NCBI GenBank assembly: GCA_947624645.1
Contig: CANQLG010000006.1
Location: 1 to 64,000, forward strand
Direction of reading: 5' to 3'
Source: Candidatus Gastranaerophilales bacterium
GTDB taxonomy: Bacteria; Cyanobacteriota; Vampirovibrionia; Gastranaerophilales; Gastranaerophilaceae
Length of the DNA stretch: 64,000 nt
The first letter of the stretch is position 1; every line of letters starts with the position of its first letter. Under the pieces are notes generated by a model, which was not told the origin of the DNA, did no database searches, and saw nothing but the letters and a program-made list of their open reading frames with translations. Positions 1 to 8,220 of this stretch are shown piece after piece. The translations under genes were made by a program, and so were the position numbers.

Positions 1-9
1 AGTTTATTG

Positions 10-258
10 ATGAATAATATGTCAACATTTGAAGAATATTTTTATAAAAATATAGGGCTGAAAATTCGAGAATACAGGAAAAAACAGAAATTAACTCAAG
101 AGAAACTTTCTGAAATTTTAGGCTTAAATTATAAATATATAGGACATGTTGAAAGATGTGAAAGAAAAATCAGCTTTAAGGTTTTAGCTCAAATAATAGA
201 ATATTTTAAAGTACAACCATATGAATTTTTTACATTTAATATAAAGTATAATTATTAA
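10..258 (+). CDS. Small XRE-family HTH regulator
   Basis: This is an 82-residue protein that is almost entirely one Cro/C1-type helix-turn-helix. The segment from about residue 15 to 70 contains the family pattern IREYRKKQKLTQEKLSEILG followed by a recognition helix (YKYIGHVERCER) and the closing helices. Such proteins bind operator DNA as dimers and usually repress themselves and a neighbour. I start it at ATG 10; a TTG at 7 and an ATG at 19 are alternatives, and no ribosome site is visible because the window begins here, so a few more N-terminal residues are possible. It ends one base before the next gene, which suggests co-translation. Confidence 0.8.
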   Translation: MNNMSTFEEYFYKNIGLKIREYRKKQKLTQEKLSEILGLNYKYIGHVERCERKISFKVLAQIIEYFKVQPYEFFTFNIKYNY

Positions 259-259
259 A

Positions 260-520
260 ATGCAAGATGATACAAAAAAATTATATTTAGCAATTTCAAA
301 GGTAATAAATACAGTAAAAAATGAAAAAGGTATTAAATATACCGAACTTTGTTATGAAAATGAAATACCGATGACAACATATGATGACATAATCAATGCT
401 AAAACAAAAGCATCATTTTACAATATATCAAAAATAATTAAAGGTTTAGGCTTGAGTTTTGAAGAATTTGGAAAATTATTAGATAATGAACTCCCAAAAG
501 ATTTTTTAGAAAATCCGTAG
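260..520 (+). CDS. Small HTH-like protein, partner of the XRE gene
   Basis: This 86-residue protein starts one base after the stop of the XRE gene, so the two are probably translated together. The sequence is helical and resembles a degenerate XRE domain (a KYTELCYENEIPMTTYDDI stretch in the HTH position, then a helix ending GLGLSFEEFGKLL). I cannot assign it to a named family. Plausible roles are a second DNA-binding subunit or a modulator of the upstream regulator; this is inferred from position and helix pattern only. Confidence 0.6.
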   Translation: MQDDTKKLYLAISKVINTVKNEKGIKYTELCYENEIPMTTYDDIINAKTKASFYNISKIIKGLGLSFEEFGKLLDNELPKDFLENP

Positions 521-549
521 TTTAGCTGAGCATAACCGAATAATAATAA

Positions 550-717
550 AAAATATTTTAATTAAAGCAAGCTATAACGAAGAATAATTGAAAATCGAAT
601 TGAAGAAACATCAAAGGCGAGCGCTGTTTGAACGAAGCGAGTTCGCGAGCCTATGCTGAAATTCAGATTTTCATTATTCGAAGTTCCGAGCTGGCGTAAT
701 TAAAATATTTTAATTAC
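550..717. repeat. Imperfect 168-bp palindromic element
   Basis: The two ends are inverted copies. A 15-base AT arm (AAAATATTTTAATTA) is perfect at both ends, and the match continues inward imperfectly through AGCT, GAATAAT and GAAAATC to about 47 bases per arm. The right end also contains a perfect 22-base palindrome at 696-717. The centre is GC-richer than its surroundings and has a GAAC/GTTC hairpin containing CGAAGCGAG. The shape is that of a non-coding inverted-repeat (MITE- or REP-like) element. No coding sequence is seen in it. Confidence 0.5.
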
Positions 718-778
718 TAATTTATAGTAATATAATATATGTTAAAATTTTTTATAAACAAAATTTAAAGGAGTTATA

Positions 779-883
779 ATTAGTATTTTTGATATTTGTT
801 TATGTATAATTGCAGTTGTTTTGGTTATATGTGGTACAAAGATTTTCATTAAAGCTCAAAAAGAATTAAAAGAAAAAATATAG
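779..883 (+). CDS. Candidate 34-residue single-pass membrane peptide with AUU start
   Basis: A strong AAAGGAG at 767-773 is followed five bases later by an open frame running from ATT 779 to TAG 881. No ATG, GTG or TTG lies at the correct distance. The peptide would begin ISIFDICLCIIAVVLVIC, a clean transmembrane helix, and end in a charged tail (KAQKELKEKI). A consensus TATAAT lies at 731-736. The same window has infC starting at AUU, so AUU initiation does occur here. The composition resembles type I toxin or small regulatory membrane peptides, but no antisense RNA has been shown. It could also be a decayed gene. Confidence 0.4.
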   Translation: MSIFDICLCIIAVVLVICGTKIFIKAQKELKEKI

Positions 884-962
884 CCCCTTACTTTAATCTC
901 ACAAATTGTGATTTCAAAAAGTTCTATATTCCCTGTTGATGAAAATTCTTAAATTAATACTC

Positions 963-991
963 TTGACATTGTGTAGCGAAAACACTACAAT
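963..991 (+). promoter_or_regulatory. Consensus sigma-70 promoter with embedded operator
   Basis: TTGACA at 963-968 and TACAAT at 986-991 are separated by exactly 17 bases. Between and across them lies the inverted repeat TGTAG-N8-CTACA (972-976 and 985-989). Its right arm overlaps the -10 box, so a bound dimer would block the promoter. The gene downstream encodes an HTH antitoxin-like protein, which makes autorepression likely. Confidence 0.7.
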
Positions 992-1022
992 ACGTATAAA
1001 ATAAATATAAAAGACAACCAAA

Positions 1023-1310
1023 ATGACTGAACTTAATGAATTTATTATAGAACAATTAAAAGATATAGAATTCCAAAAAGAATATATGAATGAAAGCCTC
1101 GCAGAATACATTAATGACGGCGATTTTAATGCATTTTTTCGTTCCTTGGAATTAATTATTAAATCAAGAGATAGTATATCAGGCTTTTGTGAAAAGGCAG
1201 GAATTGACAGAGCTATGTTATATCAGATATTTAACGGCGAAAGAGTGCCCAGAGTTGACACCTTGGCTAAAATATTAAAAACATTAGGTTTTAATTTAAA
1301 AATTGCATAA
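1023..1310 (+). CDS. Orphan HTH antitoxin-like protein (COG3636/HI1420 type)
   Basis: This 95-residue protein has the layout of the addiction-module antidote family: a short N-terminal helix, then NDGDFNAFFRSLELIIKSRD, an HTH (SGFCEKAGIDRAMLYQIFNGE) and the typical C-terminus TLAKILKTLGFNLKIA. In known loci these sit immediately after a RelE-like toxin gene. Here the 140 bases upstream hold a promoter and no toxin, and the next gene downstream is fic on the other strand. It may be an orphan antitoxin or a repurposed transcription factor. The promoter immediately upstream carries a palindrome that could be its own operator. Confidence 0.75.
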   Translation: MTELNEFIIEQLKDIEFQKEYMNESLAEYINDGDFNAFFRSLELIIKSRDSISGFCEKAGIDRAMLYQIFNGERVPRVDTLAKILKTLGFNLKIA

Positions 1311-1347
1311 TTACAGTTTGCCATTCTTCAAATAATTTCCCTTTTGT

Positions 1348-2448
1348 TTATTTATTATTTAAAACATAGTGGGTAGAGCGTCCCTTGCCCTGTTTTTTAA
1401 GTATTTTTTTTGATATTAAATCATTAATATCCAAGTTAGCCGTATCTTGAGAACAATTACACATCTTTGCCCATTTTGTTGTGGTAAGATTACCTTCAAA
1501 ATTGTCCAAAAAACGGTTAAGAACTTTAAGCTGACGTTCGTTAAAAACAGTATTGCTGTTTTTTTGCCAAAATTCAGCTTTTTGTAATATGTTATTTGTT
1601 ATTTCTTCACTCGATTTTATTGCAGATAAAAGATTCTCAAAAAACCAAATCAGCCAATCGGTTATATCCATTGTACCTTTTTGAGTTTTTTCCAAAATTT
1701 CATAATAACTTTTTCTGTTTTTTTGAATTTGCGCTGACATTGAATAAAATCTTAATTCAGACTCATCACTTCTTGCCAAAAGCATATCTGTTAAAGCTCT
1801 TGCAATTCTTCCGTTTCCGTCGTCAAACGGATGAAGAATAACAAACCATAAATGCACTATTGCCGCCTGAATTAAATAATCAGTTTCTTTTTCAGTATTT
1901 ATGTAGTTTATCAGGTGTTTCATTTCACTTTCAAGCACTTCTGCCGCAGGTGCTGCATAATGAACTTTTTCTTTGCCTAAATATCCCGATACAACTTGCA
2001 TTGAACCAAGTTTCTCATCCCTGTATCCGCCGACGGTAATTTTGTGCATTCCGCTGTAACCTGTCGGAAAAAGTGCTGCATGCCAGCCGAATATTCTTTC
2101 TTTAGTCATTATTTTTGTATAATTTTTTGTAGCATCGAGCATCATCTGAACAATACCGTCAATATCTTTTGAAACGACTGTATTTAATCCGATATTAATT
2201 CCCAAATGATTTGCAACAGACGAGCGGACAAGATTTTTATCTAAAAATTGCCCCTCAATTTCTGATGATTTAACAATATTTTCGCTTAATACCTGCAAGG
2301 AAGCATTATTTTTAATATCAAATCCAAGTACATCCATTTTCCCCAACAAAAATCCTTGGGCTTTTTTTATTTCCAGCAATAATTTTTGGATTTTATCTCC
2401 GTCCCATTTAAAAGAGTGCCAGTCTTTATTTTGGTAAATATATTTCAT
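1348..2448 (-). CDS. Fic-domain AMPylase with N-terminal inhibitory motif
   Basis: This 366-residue protein has an N-terminal DUF4172-like region, a central Fic domain and a C-terminal winged-helix segment. The catalytic motif HPFDDGNGRIAR (residues 206-217) is intact, including the histidine, the acidic residue and the GNGR anion loop, so it should transfer AMP from ATP to hydroxyl groups of target proteins. SSEIEG at 61-66 matches the class II inhibitory helix (S/T)xxxE(G/N), so basal activity is probably restrained in cis. The C-terminal region (LTTTKWAKMCNCSQDTANLD) looks like a DNA-binding wHTH, as in chromosomal Fic proteins that may regulate themselves. A GGAGAT ribosome site precedes the ATG. 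Confidence 0.92.
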   Translation of the reverse strand: MKYIYQNKDWHSFKWDGDKIQKLLLEIKKAQGFLLGKMDVLGFDIKNNASLQVLSENIVKSSEIEGQFLDKNLVRSSVANHLGINIGLNTVVSKDIDGIVQMMLDATKNYTKIMTKERIFGWHAALFPTGYSGMHKITVGGYRDEKLGSMQVVSGYLGKEKVHYAAPAAEVLESEMKHLINYINTEKETDYLIQAAIVHLWFVILHPFDDGNGRIARALTDMLLARSDESELRFYSMSAQIQKNRKSYYEILEKTQKGTMDITDWLIWFFENLLSAIKSSEEITNNILQKAEFWQKNSNTVFNERQLKVLNRFLDNFEGNLTTTKWAKMCNCSQDTANLDINDLISKKILKKQGKGRSTHYVLNNK

Positions 2449-2541
2449 TTTATCTCCGAATATTATACGGATATTATATCATTTTTCTCCGAAAAATTCA
2501 AGCAGATACAAATTAATAACCGACTGATATTATTGCAATAA

Positions 2542-2575
2542 AAACGAGGGTAAAACATTAGTTTTACCCTCGTTT
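2542..2575 (-). terminator. Intrinsic terminator of pckA
   Basis: A perfect 15-bp stem (2542-2556 with 2561-2575) closes on a four-base loop. On the minus strand the stem is followed by a T-rich stretch; it lies just beyond the pckA stop. Confidence 0.85.
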
Positions 2576-2595
2576 ATTTTAAAAAACAAATCAGA

Positions 2596-4194
2596 TTATA
2601 CTCTGCATTTTGGTTTTGGACCTGCGTTTACGATTTCAGTAGGCATATTAGGATATTTAGCCTTGAAGTTATCTTCAAACATTTGAGCTAATTTATTAGC
2701 TGCTTCATCGTAAGCGTTTTTATCAGCCCACATACCGCGAGCGTCAAGCATTTCATCAGGTACATTAGGACAGCTTGACGGATAATCAACGTTAAATACA
2801 TCATGATGTTTGAATTCAACGTTATCAAATGAACCGTTTAATGCTGCCGTTACCATAGCTCTTGTGTAGCTTAATTTCATACGTTTAGCACCAGATGCTG
2901 CACTTCCGCCTGCCCAGCCTGTATTTACTAAGTATACTTGTGTGCCGTATTTATCAAGTTTGTCGCCTAACATTTTAGCATAAACTGAAGCATCCATCGG
3001 CATAAACGGTTCGCCGAACAATGTTGAGAATGTCGGTTGTGGTTCTGTTACACCGCGTTCCGTTCCTGCTAATTTTGATGTAAAGCCTGTTACAAAGTGA
3101 TACATAGCTGCATTCTTATTTAATCTTGAAATAGGAGGCAATACACCGAATGCATCAGCTGTTAAGAATACAACAACTTTAGGTATTCCGCCTTTAGACG
3201 GTACTTGAGCGTTGTTAATATAATCAATAGGATAACCTACACGTGTATTTTCGGTTAAGCTTCCGTCGTTGAAATCAAATTCTCTTGTTTTGTCATCCAT
3301 AATTACATTTTCAACTAAAGAACCGAATTTGATTGCGTTGTATATATCGGGTTCGTGTTCGGCAGATAAGTTAATACATTTTGCGTAGCATCCGCCCTCA
3401 AAATTGAATACGCCGTCAGGTGACCAGCCGTGTTCATCGTCGCCGATTAATTTTCTTGCAGGGTCAGCTGATAATGTGGTCTTACCTGTTCCTGACAAAC
3501 CAAAGAATACTGCCGTTTCGCCTGTTACAGGGTCCATATTCGCACTGCAATGCATCGGTAGTACGTTTTCTTTTGTCATTACATAGTTCATTGTTGCGAA
3601 TACTGATTTTTTGATTTCGCCTGAATATTGAGAACCGCAAATTATTATTGTATGAGCTTCATAGTCAATAGCTATACAAGCTTCAGAATTTACTCCGTCA
3701 ACTTCGGGGTCGCATTTATAGCCCGGTGCGCAAAGTATTGTGTAGTCAGCTTTTCCGTAGCTTGCAAGTTCTTCAACAGTAGGTCTTATTAATAATTGGT
3801 GTATAAATAAGTTTTGGCTTGCAAGTTCATTTATTACTCTGAATTTTTTTGTATATTTTTTGTCTGCGCCTGCAAATCCGTCAAATATAAATACATCTCT
3901 GTTTTCCAAGTATGCTGCGATTTTGCCTTTTATTGAGTTAAATCTTTCTCTCGTAATAGGACGGTTAACTTTTCCCCATGCTATTTCGTTATGTATGGTA
4001 TCTGTATCAACGATAAATTTATCTTTAGGAGAACGTCCCGTATATTTACCTGTTGTTACTACTAATGCGCCTGTGTTACTTAATTTACCTTCGCCTCTTT
4101 CAAGTGCTTTTTCCGTTAATTCGGCAGGAGTAAGGTTTCTGTAAACGGCTTTGGGGTTTATTATTCCCCACTTTTCGATTCCGAATGTTTCCAT
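2596..4194 (-). CDS. pckA: ATP-dependent phosphoenolpyruvate carboxykinase
   Basis: The 532-residue product converts oxaloacetate and ATP to PEP, CO2 and ADP, or the reverse in fermenters that fix CO2 onto PEP. The length and sequence match the ATP-type family: the substrate-binding GRSPKDKF at 53-60, the P-loop GLSGTGKTT at 232-240 and the metal-binding GDDEHGW at 251-257. I place the start at ATG 4194 because an AAAAGGAGGAAC ribosome site lies directly upstream and the protein then begins METFGIEKWG, as in homologues; the frame is open 29 codons further upstream but that part is not homologue-like. A terminator lies downstream, so it is a single-gene unit. Confidence 0.97.
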   Translation of the reverse strand: METFGIEKWGIINPKAVYRNLTPAELTEKALERGEGKLSNTGALVVTTGKYTGRSPKDKFIVDTDTIHNEIAWGKVNRPITRERFNSIKGKIAAYLENRDVFIFDGFAGADKKYTKKFRVINELASQNLFIHQLLIRPTVEELASYGKADYTILCAPGYKCDPEVDGVNSEACIAIDYEAHTIIICGSQYSGEIKKSVFATMNYVMTKENVLPMHCSANMDPVTGETAVFFGLSGTGKTTLSADPARKLIGDDEHGWSPDGVFNFEGGCYAKCINLSAEHEPDIYNAIKFGSLVENVIMDDKTREFDFNDGSLTENTRVGYPIDYINNAQVPSKGGIPKVVVFLTADAFGVLPPISRLNKNAAMYHFVTGFTSKLAGTERGVTEPQPTFSTLFGEPFMPMDASVYAKMLGDKLDKYGTQVYLVNTGWAGGSAASGAKRMKLSYTRAMVTAALNGSFDNVEFKHHDVFNVDYPSSCPNVPDEMLDARGMWADKNAYDEAANKLAQMFEDNFKAKYPNMPTEIVNAGPKPKCRV

Positions 4195-4598
4195 GCTAAT
4201 GTTCCTCCTTTTAATTTTCTTATCTATTAGCATAGCACAAAAAAAAAGGAACAAGAATTGTTCCTCCGAAATCTTTTTCAATTTCCTCGTGTGTTAGTAA
4301 AGGTAGTAAGTAAGGTAAGTATGAATATATCTTTATTTTTCTCTCTTAATATCCTGTGTTTATCATTTACATATATATAAAGTATATAACTTTTGAATAA
4401 TTGCTATATCAAAACACAAATTATATATAAATAATTCAAAACCCTTTAGTTATCTACGTTTTTGTGCTTTACAATTCTTAATATTTTTATTTAAAATTAA
4501 AATAATTTGGGCGGAGATAAGATGACTGAGTCTGCATCTGAACTATATACGCTTGAATGGCGGTAATAAGTCTGACGCATATTAGTTGATATGAATAA
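4195..4598. other. Intergenic region upstream of pckA
   Basis: This roughly 400-base AT-rich stretch holds the pckA ribosome site and presumably its promoter (no convincing -35/-10 pair seen). On the plus strand GGAGATAAG precedes a 14-codon frame at 4522-4566 (begins MTESASE, ends LEWR). I see no RNA gene or repeat. Confidence 0.5.
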
Positions 4599-5726
4599 TT
4601 AAATCTTTTGAAAATTAATTTTTTTATTTTTTATAAACTTTTTGCGTTTTATTAAATCAACAAAAGCTTCAAGTCTTGTAATGTAACCTGCCCTGCCTGA
4701 TTGTTCATCCATTATGAGTGTTAAAATCGGAATATCACATTTTTCCCGCATAGATGGGAATATATTTTGCGACATTATCTCAGGCATACAGGTAAAAGGA
4801 CTTATATGAATTATGCCGTCTACCCCTCGTTCATTAGCATAAGCTACGTCACTTACGGATTCTAATGCATCACCGCCGATATCACGCATTAAGTACGGTT
4901 TTGCCATTCTAAAAGCACGCTCCAGATGAGTTTCGCCTTTTTTGAACCATTTTGGAATTATGGCATCTTTTAAAAATCCTGATACTGTTAAGCTTCTTCT
5001 TGTTTGTACTCCCATTTTTCCAAGCTCCCGTTCTATATATTGATTAGAAAACGGATCTTGAACAAGAAAAATTTCTCCTGTAATATCTACATTTACAACT
5101 TCCCTTGATGCATCAATCGGGGTGCTTTTTATAAGGTTTACGGCTTCTTTTTCCGCTTTTTTTAATTCCTTTGTGGAATTTACTTCCATTATCAAACCTA
5201 AGGCCTTATTGTAGTTTTTTTCGGCAGTGCCTGCTTTTATTTCTCTTGCCCGATAGTACGAAAATAAATTTTCCAGTCTGTCGGTTACGAATACTGTTCT
5301 TACGGCAATATTTATAGCTTTAGCCAATATTATCGGATTTTTAACACCTGAAATTTCCACTAAAAACTTATACATGCCCTTAAACCCGTCATATAGCTGA
5401 AGCTCGGTGTATTTTTCGCCGCATCCCATATCCTTAAGCACGTTTCGAATACTTTGACCGTATTCTCCAAGCCTGCATATCCCGGGAGATGTTATCATTG
5501 CGACATAGTCGGCACCGTTTTCTATTGCCTGTAAAAAATTCCCTAAGACAAGCTTATATGGCAGACATATTGAATCAGGACTATATTGAGTCGCTAACTC
5601 CAATGTCCTTTTATTTGTTTTGGGTGGTATTATTGGGGCTAACCCCAGTTTCCTTAAAGCGGCTGCCCATGATATATATACATTCCCCATGTGCGGAAAT
5701 GCCACTTTTAGTGCACTTTGTTTCAT
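4599..5726 (-). CDS. DUF2229/CoA-substrate-specific enzyme activase-like protein
   Basis: This 375-residue protein belongs to the family associated with 2-hydroxyacyl-CoA dehydratase activation (COG3580/3581 type). Typical features are the N-terminal VAFPHMGNVYISWAAALRKLG, ICLPYKL with Cys54, PGICRLG with Cys84, FTCMPEIM with Cys313 and the ending EQSGRAGYITRLEAFVDL. The cysteines could hold an iron-sulfur cluster. Related proteins are fused or adjacent to an ASKHA ATPase that reduces radical dehydratases; no such ATPase or dehydratase is present nearby, so the partner and substrate are unknown. It begins 8 bases after the stop of the winged-helix gene and is probably its operon partner. Confidence 0.75.
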   Translation of the reverse strand: MKQSALKVAFPHMGNVYISWAAALRKLGLAPIIPPKTNKRTLELATQYSPDSICLPYKLVLGNFLQAIENGADYVAMITSPGICRLGEYGQSIRNVLKDMGCGEKYTELQLYDGFKGMYKFLVEISGVKNPIILAKAINIAVRTVFVTDRLENLFSYYRAREIKAGTAEKNYNKALGLIMEVNSTKELKKAEKEAVNLIKSTPIDASREVVNVDITGEIFLVQDPFSNQYIERELGKMGVQTRRSLTVSGFLKDAIIPKWFKKGETHLERAFRMAKPYLMRDIGGDALESVSDVAYANERGVDGIIHISPFTCMPEIMSQNIFPSMREKCDIPILTLIMDEQSGRAGYITRLEAFVDLIKRKKFIKNKKINFQKI

Positions 5727-5734
5727 TTATATTT

Positions 5735-6352
5735 TTATACTTTTAATAAATAGCCGCCATTATCGGCATTTTGAAGTATATCTTCCTTTAATTTGCTTCT
5801 CAGATTCTTTATATATTTATATACATAATCTCTTGGCAATTCTAATATATTTGCCAAATCTTTTGCATATACTATATTATTTTTATTTGCCAAAAAGTAA
5901 TCAAAAACTATTTGTTCACGTGTTGTTAAAGCCTTATTAAAAGATATATTGCTGTCTTCTGCAACAGATGGTATAGCTTTTTCTTCTTTTGGTTGAACTT
6001 TTATTTGTTCTTTTTTCTTTATATTTTTTGAGCCGGCAGAAGCTTTAGGTGCTTCTTGCTTTTTGGTTGGTTGTTTAACTTGTGTTTCTTTTGCTTCTTT
6101 TATCTCTTTTTGTATTTCTCTTTCTTTATTGAAAGATTTAATAGCAAGTGTTTGAATTTTTTCAGTCTTAGGTTCATAATTTTCCGTTGACATAGAATTT
6201 AATGACCTTAACATTACACTGTCTACTAAACTGTCATCGTGTTTTTCTTCTTGAATAACTTTTCCTAACCTTGCCGCATATTCCTCTAATGTTATGCGTT
6301 CTAATGAGCTCCTCCACTTACGAATTTCCTCTTTGCTCAAGTAATCCGGCAT
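5735..6352 (-). CDS. Winged-helix protein with long charged linker
   Basis: The 205-residue product has an N-terminal helical part, a low-complexity Lys/Glu/Pro linker from about 75 to 130, and a C-terminal region (about 138-205) that reads as an OmpR-type winged helix: LTTREQIVFDYFLANKNN, then DLANILELPRDYVYKYIKNL and a wing ending GGYLLKV. No receiver domain is present. It probably binds DNA; the input signal is unknown. A GGAG ribosome site precedes the ATG. It lies directly upstream of the activase-like gene and may regulate or accompany it. Confidence 0.65.
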   Translation of the reverse strand: MPDYLSKEEIRKWRSSLERITLEEYAARLGKVIQEEKHDDSLVDSVMLRSLNSMSTENYEPKTEKIQTLAIKSFNKEREIQKEIKEAKETQVKQPTKKQEAPKASAGSKNIKKKEQIKVQPKEEKAIPSVAEDSNISFNKALTTREQIVFDYFLANKNNIVYAKDLANILELPRDYVYKYIKNLRSKLKEDILQNADNGGYLLKV

Positions 6353-6503
6353 CTTATAAATCTCCTTGACTCTAAATCATTAAACTGTTTTGGGGAGTAA
6401 CTTTACAGTTAAACCTCTTATCTACATGACAAATTTATCACAAATTTTATGTAAAATCTTAAAATATAAATAAAGTTTTACAAATTCGTTTTTTACACTC
6501 ATT

Positions 6504-7184
6504 CTATGAGAAAAAATGTCCCCGTTTTGAATTTAAAGTTATATTATCAAAAGAATATAATCTTGCGGGACGTTTAGAGCCCATTTTGGTGTATTCGTTT
6601 AATTCTTTTAATACGGCACCGGTCAGAACTTTTTTTCTGAAGTTTCTTTTATCCAGTTTCATATCCAATATAAGTTCGTATGATTTTTGAAGTTCTGTAA
6701 GAGTAAATTTTTCGGGAAGCAGCTGAAATGCTATCGGACAAAATTCCAAACGTTCACGCATTCTTTTTATTGAATATTCTATAATCTCTTTATGGTCATA
6801 GGCTAATGTGGGCAGATTATATACTTCATGCCATTGTACTTCCGTTATTCCTTGGGTATTATCAAATGATAATTTAATATCATCACTTCTTATTAAAGCG
6901 AAATATGCACAGGTTATAACCCTTGACCCCGGATAACGAAGCGGGTCGCCGAAAGTATAAAGCTGTTCCAAATATATATTATCTACGTTTGTTTTTTCTT
7001 TTAATATTCTTAAAGCAGCTGCGTCCAAATTTTCCGATAATCTTATAAAGCCTCCGGGTATAGCCCATCTGCCTTTAAAAGGTTCATTTGCACGTTTTAC
7101 CAATAATACCTGTAATTTATTATCTTTAATTGTGAATATTACTACGTCGGTGGTTATTTCGTGCGTTTTTATCTCTTGAAACAT
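6504..7184 (-). CDS. NrtR-like regulator: degenerate Nudix domain plus winged helix
   Basis: The 226-residue protein joins an N-terminal Nudix domain (about 8-140) to a C-terminal winged helix (about 150-215). The Nudix box begins correctly (GGFIRLSENLDAAALR, 44-59) but continues ILKEKTNV, where a working box would read REUxEExGU, so key metal-binding glutamates are changed. That pattern, plus the wHTH, matches NrtR-type repressors that sense ADP-ribose or related NAD metabolites and have lost hydrolysis. nadE lies 40 kb away in this window and would be a logical target, but I found no proven operator. The gene follows the transglycosylase by 12 bases. Confidence 0.75.
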   Translation of the reverse strand: MFQEIKTHEITTDVVIFTIKDNKLQVLLVKRANEPFKGRWAIPGGFIRLSENLDAAALRILKEKTNVDNIYLEQLYTFGDPLRYPGSRVITCAYFALIRSDDIKLSFDNTQGITEVQWHEVYNLPTLAYDHKEIIEYSIKRMRERLEFCPIAFQLLPEKFTLTELQKSYELILDMKLDKRNFRKKVLTGAVLKELNEYTKMGSKRPARLYSFDNITLNSKRGHFFS

Positions 7185-7196
7185 TCTCTTACTTTC

Positions 7197-7814
7197 TTAA
7201 ATTCCTTGCAATGCCAAAAATTGTTCCAAAATAGCATCTTGCTGCATTCTGAAATCCTTTGCCGCTATTTCGGCTGCTTTTTCTTCAGCTTGTACTATAT
7301 AATTTATGTCTTTTATTTCATTATATGTCTCTATTGAAGATTCGGGACTCTTCTTAAAGTGATTATAACTGGTTTTTATTGATGAAATAAATTTTTGTGT
7401 TTCTTTAAAAGGCGGGATACCGTTGTATTTTTTTACATTTCCCGGGCCTGCATTATATGCCGCTAAAGCCAGCTCCATTGAGCCGAACATTTTATACATT
7501 CTTTTATAATATGTAATGCCTGCTCTAATGTTATCGTGGATACTGTATGGATTATATCCCATTTTTTTTGCGGTATTAGGCATTAATTGAAATACTCCGA
7601 TTGCTCCGTATCGGCTTTTCTTATTTTGGCAAAATCCTGATTCCGCTTTAGCTATACTTAATGCTATTGCAGGGTCAACACCAATCTCTTTTGAGTGCTT
7701 TACTATCAGTTTCTTTACGGCTATGGTTGGTACGTTATCTGCACTCGCTTCTAATGAATTATTTGCCATCATAAAACATACTGCCGCAATAATAATCAAT
7801 ACTTTTCGAGCCAT
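7197..7814 (-). CDS. Secreted SLT-type lytic transglycosylase
   Basis: This 205-residue exported enzyme cleaves peptidoglycan glycan strands with formation of anhydromuramic ends. An N-terminal signal peptide (ARKVLIIIAAVCFMMANNSL) is followed by the SLT fold: AKAESGF with the catalytic Glu, GAIGVFQLMPNTAKKMG, then LALAAYNAGPGNV. The C-terminus is a helical tail of unknown role. I start at ATG 7814 because AGAGGA lies five bases upstream; the open frame extends nine codons further but has no site. It appears to be the first gene of a two-gene unit with the Nudix regulator. Confidence 0.92.
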   Translation of the reverse strand: MARKVLIIIAAVCFMMANNSLEASADNVPTIAVKKLIVKHSKEIGVDPAIALSIAKAESGFCQNKKSRYGAIGVFQLMPNTAKKMGYNPYSIHDNIRAGITYYKRMYKMFGSMELALAAYNAGPGNVKKYNGIPPFKETQKFISSIKTSYNHFKKSPESSIETYNEIKDINYIVQAEEKAAEIAAKDFRMQQDAILEQFLALQGI

Positions 7815-7895
7815 GTAAATCCTCTTTATTTTATTTATCACGCTTTAAAGTTTGTTATTTTTTATTTTATTACGTAAATTTAAAAATTCAACCGC

Positions 7896-7921
7896 AAGGG
7901 TGTACATACCTCGCACCCCTT
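7896..7921 (-). terminator. Weak hairpin after the CopG-like gene
   Basis: AAGGGTG (7896-7902) pairs with the copy near 7914-7921 around an 11-base loop. The minus-strand U tract is not immediate, so the terminator call is weak. Confidence 0.3.
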
Positions 7922-7946
7922 ATAATTTGAATATTTTTTGTAATTA

Positions 7947-8135
7947 TCAGTCTAATAATTTATCTAAAATTTCAGCATCGGATGCAGATTTTTTCATGTC
8001 GAACATGTTATTTCTTCTGATGTAATTTCTTAACGCTTCACGAATTAATTCGCTTCTTGTTCTTTGTTCGTTTTCCGCTACTTCATCAATTTGGGTTAAA
8101 AACTTATCAGGTATTGATAACAGTACTTTTGCCAT
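7947..8135 (-). CDS. Ribbon-helix-helix (CopG/Arc-type) protein
   Basis: At 62 residues this is a minimal RHH DNA-binding protein: a beta strand (AKVLLSIPDKFLTQIDE), then NEQRTRSELIREALRNYIRR. It should dimerise to bind DNA. Relatives are antitoxins or plasmid and chromosomal repressors; no toxin gene is adjacent. AGGGGAACT precedes the ATG and a weak hairpin follows. Confidence 0.85.
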   Translation of the reverse strand: MAKVLLSIPDKFLTQIDEVAENEQRTRSELIREALRNYIRRNNMFDMKKSASDAEILDKLLD

Positions 8136-8220
8136 ATAGTTCCCCTACACATTTATCACATATATATATTATATACTATTATCTGAAAATAATCTATAAT
8201 TAATTAAAAAGGAGTTTAAA

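Noticed and set aside
914-1111. 65-codon minus-strand frame over the antitoxin promoter
   Set aside because: Opposite a well supported gene and promoter; no ribosome site.
4522-4566. 14-codon frame after GGAGATAAG
   Set aside because: Too short to judge and no promoter or conservation evidence; noted only in the intergenic entry.
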